A DNA stretch of 64,000 nucleotides, taken from the NCBI RefSeq assembly GCF_016808335.1, contig NC_053147.1, forward strand, positions 22,802,913 through 22,866,912. The letters are read 5' to 3'. The notes below the pieces were generated by a model that saw nothing but the letters and a program-made list of their open reading frames with translations, did not search any database and was not told the origin of the DNA. The DNA is from Panicum virgatum. Taxonomy: Eukaryota > Streptophyta > Magnoliopsida > Poales > Poaceae. Below are positions 58,690 through 64,000 of this stretch, in pieces; the first letter of the stretch is position 1; each line of letters begins with the position of its first letter. Made by a program: the position numbers and the translations under genes.

Positions 58690-59634
58690 CGCAGATTCCC
58701 TACAAAAGTTCCCTAAAGTTGGAAGGAACCGCCGCGTAAAAAGATCACCCGCGCGCCGTCCCCAGGACCCCAGATCGCCTTCGTGTGGACTGCAAGCCGG
58801 CGTCCGGCGACGGGTACGAGGCTGACGCGCGAAGCGAGCAAGCCGACCTTGCTCCTCTGCCGCCGCGGCGAAATGCGGACGGCGGCCTTGCTCTTCGTTT
58901 AGCCGCGACTCCTCATCAGGTGCGTTTTTCCCAGGCCTGTCTTGTTGTGCCCGATTTGCCACCCTTGAGATTGGACCTCATGCGCATTAGGATTTTTTAG
59001 GCTTGGAAGGAGCTGTTGGTCTCATCTCCTGGCGAGGCAAACCAGTTTTGAATCGTATAGGTGACCCGAGTCAGGTTATTTCCACGCTTCTTGTAGGATT
59101 TGGTCGTTTTACATGTGTATATAGATAGATGGCACTCCTTGCTACTTCCTCGAATACTAATTTGATGCCATGGTGCAAACAATATTGTCGAAAAAAATGG
59201 GGGAAAGATATCACTTGGTCCCCCCCCCCCCCCCCGCGTGGAATTATACCTTCGGCTTTTCGAAAAAGAAAAGAATTATACCTTTTATACCTTTGTCAGC
59301 TGCTGACACCTATTTCCCTGCTTGTTCTGTAGCATTTCTTTTATTTGCCTTATGCATGAGTTGTGAACTTATGTGCTGATTTTGCAGATATCATTTTGCT
59401 CGTGCCAGCTGAAGGCGGTTCACCTAGGAATGCAGAATCATGTTGTGTAGCAATAAAGGGCCATCTAGATTCAACAGATCATTTCTCTTTCGTCTGAATC
59501 ATCCTTGTTGTGCTTTGATGAGGGCGTGGGGCTTATGTCATATTTGACCGTAGCTTGGTGATGGTGGTTAGTTTTTCTCTCAGTGTCACCAGCAAATTGT
59601 AGGAGGGTGTGGATTTTGTGCAGGTGCTTGCATA
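58690..59634 (+). other. CIPK 5' UTR exons and intron
   Basis: A GC-rich leader ends in a donor at CATCAG|GTGCGT (58920/58921). A matching acceptor TTTTGCAG ends at 59387, giving a 467-base leader intron, and a further acceptor-like TTGTGCAG ends at 59623 just before the ATG. The intron contains a run of 16 C at 59220-59235. Exact leader splicing needs transcript data. Confidence 0.5.
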
Positions 59635-60924
59635 ATGGAAGAGAGGAGCGTCTTAATGGGACGATATGAAATTGGGAGATTGTTAGGACAAGGGACCTTT
59701 GCAAAAGTATATTATGCCCGCAATCTTACTACTGGTCAGACTGTTGCCATAAAAGTTATAGACAAGGACAAGATTGTGAAGACTGGTCTCATGGATCAGA
59801 TAAAGAGGGAGATCTCGATAATGAGATTGGTTAGGCATCCAAACATTCTGCAGCTTTTTGAGGTCATGGCCACCAAGAACAAGATCTATTTTGTTCTCGA
59901 GTATGCTAAAGGTGGTGAGCTTTTCAACAAAATAGCAAAGGGGAAGCTCACCGAGGAGGCTGCAAGGAAGTATTTTCAACAGTTGATAGGTGCTGTGGAC
60001 TACTGCCACAGCCGAGGTGTTTATCATCGTGACTTGAAGCCTGAGAACCTGCTACTGGATGAGAATGAAACCCTCAAGGTATCCGATTTTGGTTTAAGTG
60101 CCTTAGCTGAGTCGAAGAGACAAGATGGCCTGCTCCACACTGCATGTGGTACTCCAGCTTATGTTGCTCCTGAAGTGCTCAGCAGGAAAGGTTACAACGG
60201 CGCACAGGCAGATGTCTGGTCTTGTGGTGTGATTCTGTTTGTGCTTGCGGCCAGTTATCTCCCATTCCATGAAAGAAATCTCATAGAGATGTATAAGAAA
60301 ATTTCAAAAGCTCAGTACAGATGCCCTCGTTCTTTTTCTGCAGAACTGAAGGAGCTCCTTTATGGAATCCTTAATCCAGATCCTAATACAAGGATGCCCA
60401 TCTCAAGAATAAAGAGAAGTGCTTGGTACAGGAAACCCCTTGGGCTGGCAGCGCTGAAAACTGAAATAGTCAACAAGACTTGCACAGAAGCTGCCACCTC
60501 TGGCTTGACCGACTGCATTGGTTCTGCAAGGAATCAAGGATCATTGACGCTAGTGAACTTGAATGCATTCGACATCATTTCCTTATCCACAGGATTTAAT
60601 CTCTCCCGTCTGTTTGATGAAAATTACAGCCAAAGGGAGTCACGATTTACTTCCAACCAGTCAGCAGAAGCTATCTTTGAGAAGCTGAAGGAGTTGGCCA
60701 GGTGTTTGAAGCTCAAAGTTGCAGAGAAGGACGATGGCGTGTTGAAATTGGCCAAAAGCAAGGAAGGAAGAAAGGGTATTCTTGAGCTCGATGCGGCGAT
60801 ATTCGAGATTGCTCCTTCTTTTGTATTAGTCGAGTTGAAGAAGACCAATGGTGACACATTGGAGTACCAGAAGCTGATGACAGATGTCATTAGGCCATCA
60901 CTTGAGGATATTGTGTGGGCATGA
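59635..60924 (+). CDS. CBL-interacting protein kinase (CIPK / SnRK3)
   Basis: Uninterrupted 429-residue frame. Residues 11-265 are a Ser/Thr kinase: glycine loop GQGTFAKV (18-25), ATP-binding Lys40 in VAIKV, Glu59, catalytic HRDLKPEN (131-138), DFG (151-153), activation loop with [12 protein letters not shown]. Around residue 310 is the NAF motif [19 protein letters not shown] that binds calcineurin-B-like calcium sensors, followed by the PPI phosphatase-binding region and the C-terminal regulatory domain ending PSLEDIVWA. CIPKs are activated by calcium-loaded CBLs at membranes and phosphorylate ion transporters. All catalytic residues are present. An oddity is VLAASYLPF where most family members have a V/L-x-AGYLPF form, so the usual Gly is Ser. 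The intronless coding region places it in the intron-poor CIPK clade; the member number is not assigned. Confidence 0.95.
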   Translation: MEERSVLMGRYEIGRLLGQGTFAKVYYARNLTTGQTVAIKVIDKDKIVKTGLMDQIKREISIMRLVRHPNILQLFEVMATKNKIYFVLEYAKGGELFNKIAKGKLTEEAARKYFQQLIGAVDYCHSRGVYHRDLKPENLLLDENETLKVSDFGLSALAESKRQDGLLHTACGTPAYVAPEVLSRKGYNGAQADVWSCGVILFVLAASYLPFHERNLIEMYKKISKAQYRCPRSFSAELKELLYGILNPDPNTRMPISRIKRSAWYRKPLGLAALKTEIVNKTCTEAATSGLTDCIGSARNQGSLTLVNLNAFDIISLSTGFNLSRLFDENYSQRESRFTSNQSAEAIFEKLKELARCLKLKVAEKDDGVLKLAKSKEGRKGILELDAAIFEIAPSFVLVELKKTNGDTLEYQKLMTDVIRPSLEDIVWA

Positions 60925-61548
60925 CAGGATAATCAGCAGCAGTCATGTATACTTAAAGACATGCAGGGCAGCGGCAACTGCAACCATTTCCTCAACAGCA
61001 GGAATAGACTCAGTACGTTCTCACCATTGCCACCATGATCATATAAAAGGGCGATAGCCAAGTTTGCTACTGTGTCTTGACAAATTAATATGCTTTTTTA
61101 GACAAGTATTAACCACAAAACTTTCATAGGTTTGCGCTGTTATGTAAATGCAGGCCCTACAGTTACCCATTTTTCTTTATCCATTTTCTTTAACATTGTA
61201 AAGCCTGCCTGCCGCATGAAAAGAAGTGCTGTCTGGTGTTTTCAGATATGATCGCTGTGAAAGAAAAAAAAAGACTAATCAGGGCTTATGGTTTATGCTT
61301 TTCACGTTTGTAAGATTCCAAGTGGCCAGTTATTAACTTACTATGACTGGGAAGTCCTATATCTCCCGGACTCCCTCTCTTAAACTGGTAATCCCAACTC
61401 CAGCTGATAAGCATCTCCAGTCACTGCTTATTACCCCGTGCATGCTTGTAGCACAGCAAACTAGCAACAAGCCGCCCTGACGATTGCGTGCAGCTAATGG
61501 GCTAGCTCAGTGGAAGCAGCAGCAGCTGGAACAAGCAAGATCATGGTT
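60925..61548. other. CIPK 3' UTR and intergenic
   Basis: The first about 250-300 bases after the stop are the likely 3' UTR. No further gene seen. Confidence 0.45.
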
Positions 61549-62350
61549 GATACTTTTTTTTTTGAGATCAAAGGAAGAATTGTATTATATCAAAGCTGAG
61601 TACATCATCAAGATACACGCAATACTTTCAAAGTACTCACGCATTAAGCAGCTCCAAATCTCAATCCCAAACATGTGTAAAAAATCAAATGGAAGGCCAC
61701 ACAGGCATACGCTCAGCGAGTTGGCTGAGAACAAGCGCCCAAAGAACGGCGACCAACATCCCTGTAGGTTGGAACGAGCACAATCTTCTTCTTCCTTCTT
61801 GCGTCTTTCTTCTTCCTCTTTCTGCCACCGATGAAGAAGAGAGACTGATCATAATCTATACGATCCAAAATTGATTGACATCAGCTTGGAGGACAGACTT
61901 ATTCTCACAAGCCCTTCACCGTGGTTGGATCTAACCACGGCAAAACGGAGAAGTGGCCGAAGAAAATTATTCCACGATGACGGCACCATCCCCGCCTCGA
62001 TGACGCCATCCGGAAACCTAATTCTCCATGTCGTCGCTCCAAGCAAGTTGCTGACACTGTAGATGCTGTCACCTCCTTCATCGGAGCCGTCATGGAGAGA
62101 CCCAAGCCACCCCATCTCTTCACCGTTGCCAGAGAGGAGGAAACAAATCTCCCATACCACAAACGCAGCATGGAGAAACCCTAACTTAAAACTTGATCTA
62201 TCAAAAACTATTAAAAGAGATGGATCCCCACTCCCTCCAACCTCCGGCGTGATGCTAGAGGTGGGAAGGGAGGGGGACCAAACGGTGAAGGAGGCGAGAT
62301 CCGGTGGTGGGCAGGAGGGAGGCGCCGTGTCGCCCCAAGGGCGACACGGG
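61549..62350 (-). mobile_element. Probable minus-strand retroposon with A tail
   Basis: On the minus strand the sequence ends TACAATTCTTCCTTTGATCT, CA and then an A run (T run at 61551-61562), as in plant LINE tails. Upstream are open frames (61849-62160 and 61905-62171) without recognisable domains. The 5' border is uncertain and I see no target duplication, so the class is tentative. Confidence 0.45.
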
Positions 62351-62359
62351 GCAGAACAA

Positions 62360-62429
62360 GTGGATTCACGAATTTGCCAACCTATTTGCCTTTTACTGTA
62401 AATGGATTCACGAATTTGCCAACCTATTT
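62360..62429 (+). repeat. Two-copy 28 bp direct repeat
   Basis: TGGATTCACGAATTTGCCAA plus CCTATTTG occurs at 62361-62388 and again at 62403-62430, exactly 42 bases apart, next to the border of the retroposon-like sequence. Confidence 0.7.
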
Positions 62430-62430
62430 G

Positions 62431-62847
62431 TTGATTTTCAGGATTCCCAAACAGTTACCGATTGCTGGCAATGCACTGCAATCTCACATTTTGAACCCAG
62501 TACAAAATCTGAGCTAGTAGTTTTTTTCTGCATCCAACTAACGAGAAGCAGCTGCGTCCAGATGACTGGAAATTGCAATTTAACCCCAAAGACAACTAAT
62601 CATGATCAAGTACTAAATATCACTAGGTCAGAAATGGTACATACATTACATGGACAGATGAAGTAAAAGTACCAAGAGAAAAAATGATCTCAATCCTTGG
62701 TGATTAATATTAAGAAACAAATACTTCAACTAATAGCTGGTTACAGATGCAGAGCATCAGCTGGATCCAGACAATCTGGATAAGTTTTACACGATTAGGT
62801 CACCATGACACAGCTTGATCATTGAGTTCACTGTTAAACAATCTTGG
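62431..62847. other. MCM3 3' UTR and flank
   Basis: AT-rich, no open frame of note; it includes the 3' UTR of the minus-strand MCM3 gene. Confidence 0.5.
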
Positions 62848-63932
62848 TTATATGATCCGAACTATGCCATCTCGTATCATTATCCTGTTTGCATCTTGCA
62901 TCCTCTGAAAGCACAAGGAAAATAAGCTTTAGTACAACCCAACACACTTGCTATAATATGGCACGCCTTAAACATAGGTTTTTTTTTTCATACCTCCAAG
63001 ATAAATTCTACTTGACGTCTGGTGTAAGGTGCAGCTGACTCTCTATTAACTGTCTGCTCGATGTCATCAATTGACATTTGATCTACATGGTTTGCCAACA
63101 CATGCTGACCTAGAATTGCTTCAAATGCTTCAATTCTGCAGATTATGCAAAAACAAGGGAAGCAAATGATCAGCCATAAACATAAAACAATAAACAAAGC
63201 CGAGGAATCTGATTTGAAGATTATTTAGTAACCTCTCTGCAGGAATATCCTGATCATTTGATGTGTTCCCTACATCCACATCCATTGGATCGTTTCCAGA
63301 GCTGCGAATAGGGATATTTTAGACAAAAATTGAGCTTTATATAGGAACCTGAACGTAGAGAAGATAAAAGCTAAAAGGGGAACAAACGCACAAATGGGAA
63401 ATAAACCCATAAATGAGGAGCTACATAGTTCTTAAAGAATCTAAGACAAATGGACGCTTTATGTATAATGTTGGTAAAATCACCTTCCATTCCCATCTGC
63501 AGTGCCATCATTTGCACCTGCATCATGATCAGCTTGCTGTTTCATCTCCATTTCCCTTTGTTCACGCTCTTCCATCTCAGTCAATTCCTTATGGTATATT
63601 GCAAAATTTAGAACTTGCAATGCAGCCTCAACATCAGATTTCAGAACCTGTAACACAAGATATGGTTGTCACAATCAGATTTCCACAAGGACAAATGGCT
63701 TAGCTATCCTTCTAAAGTCAATCCATCTGTAGAATGGATGAGTTTTAGGAAAATTGTGAGCAAAGAAATAGGAACTGTGGTTTATCAAGAGTTATTGATG
63801 TAGGTAGGCTACTTGGATAACATGGTACAAACAAACTACCTCATGTCTCAACTTCATCTTGGCATGAGCAGTAGACAGACGAATTATGGTTTCCAATGTC
63901 CTTGCCGTGATTGGAAGTGTACCACCACCAGA
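62848..63932 (-). CDS. MCM3: MCM3 replicative helicase subunit, C-terminal exons (partial)
   Basis: Five minus-strand exons: 63840-63932, 63484-63647, 63233-63301, 62994-63135 and 62848-62904 (stop TAA 62848-62850). All are GT-AG with consistent phases. The product has [20 protein letters not shown] plus [12 protein letters not shown], the MCM C-terminal alpha-helical sensor segment; [18 protein letters not shown]; an acidic, Glu/Met/Gln-rich linker; then [30 protein letters not shown] and [20 protein letters not shown] with a short IVRII end. This winged-helix tail is specific to MCM3. MCM3 is one of six AAA+ subunits of the MCM2-7 helicase that licenses and unwinds origins. The ATPase core lies beyond the right edge of the window. 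No breaks are seen, so it is probably functional. Confidence 0.9.
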
Positions 63933-64000
63933 CTGTAAAACACATGGGTGAGCAAATGACAACTATAAACATATATATCATTAACATGACAGCAGGCAGA

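Overview
This is nuclear DNA of a grass (Poaceae). The evidence is spliced GT-AG genes, GC-rich single-exon genes of monocot type, and a dense load of grass-type transposons: Tourist, Stowaway and hAT MITEs, Mutator-like foldbacks, plant L1-type LINEs, and a Ty3/gypsy chromovirus with 2.6 kb LTRs. The species cannot be fixed from the sequence alone; a panicoid grass is only a guess.

Six host genes can be supported. From left to right they are: the last four exons of a SNU23/ZMAT2-like tri-snRNP splicing protein (91-1100, +, cut by the window edge); an OVATE family repressor (8670-9743, -); a U-box/armadillo E3 ubiquitin ligase (22773-24797, -); a three-exon EPFL secreted cysteine-rich peptide of the EPFL4/5/6 (CHALLAH) type (49495-50907, +), pieced together from splice sites and reading phase; a CBL-interacting protein kinase with kinase and NAF domains (59635-60924, +); and the last five exons of MCM3, a subunit of the replicative helicase (62848-63932, -, cut by the window edge). 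They are unrelated housekeeping, developmental and signalling genes and form no cluster or shared pathway.

The space between genes is mostly transposon debris. 3.1-5.4 kb holds an RNase H fragment, a complete 832 bp Mutator-type foldback with a perfect 9 bp target duplication, and a retroposed sequence with a poly-A tail and a 14 bp target duplication. 11.0-15.9 kb is a tandem segmental duplication in which one copy carries a LINE with an inverted 5' half (twin-priming structure) and the other keeps the empty site. 19.0-21.5 kb holds four small elements. 29.7-40.1 kb is one nearly full-length but dead chromovirus. 52.3-58.0 kb is a tandem pair of AT-rich repeats that each start with the same GC hairpin.

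No new multi-gene system was found. The strongest unusual signals are the LINE/empty-site pair, the foldback Mutator element, the repeated ACCGGT-CTG-ACCGGT motif in the chromovirus, and the AT-rich hairpin-headed tandem repeats. The GC-rich intervals at 5.4-7.4, 16-17.2, 21.6-22.4, 26.4-27.2 and 44-45.8 kb have long open frames on several frames at once, but I recognise no protein in them and treat them as non-coding.
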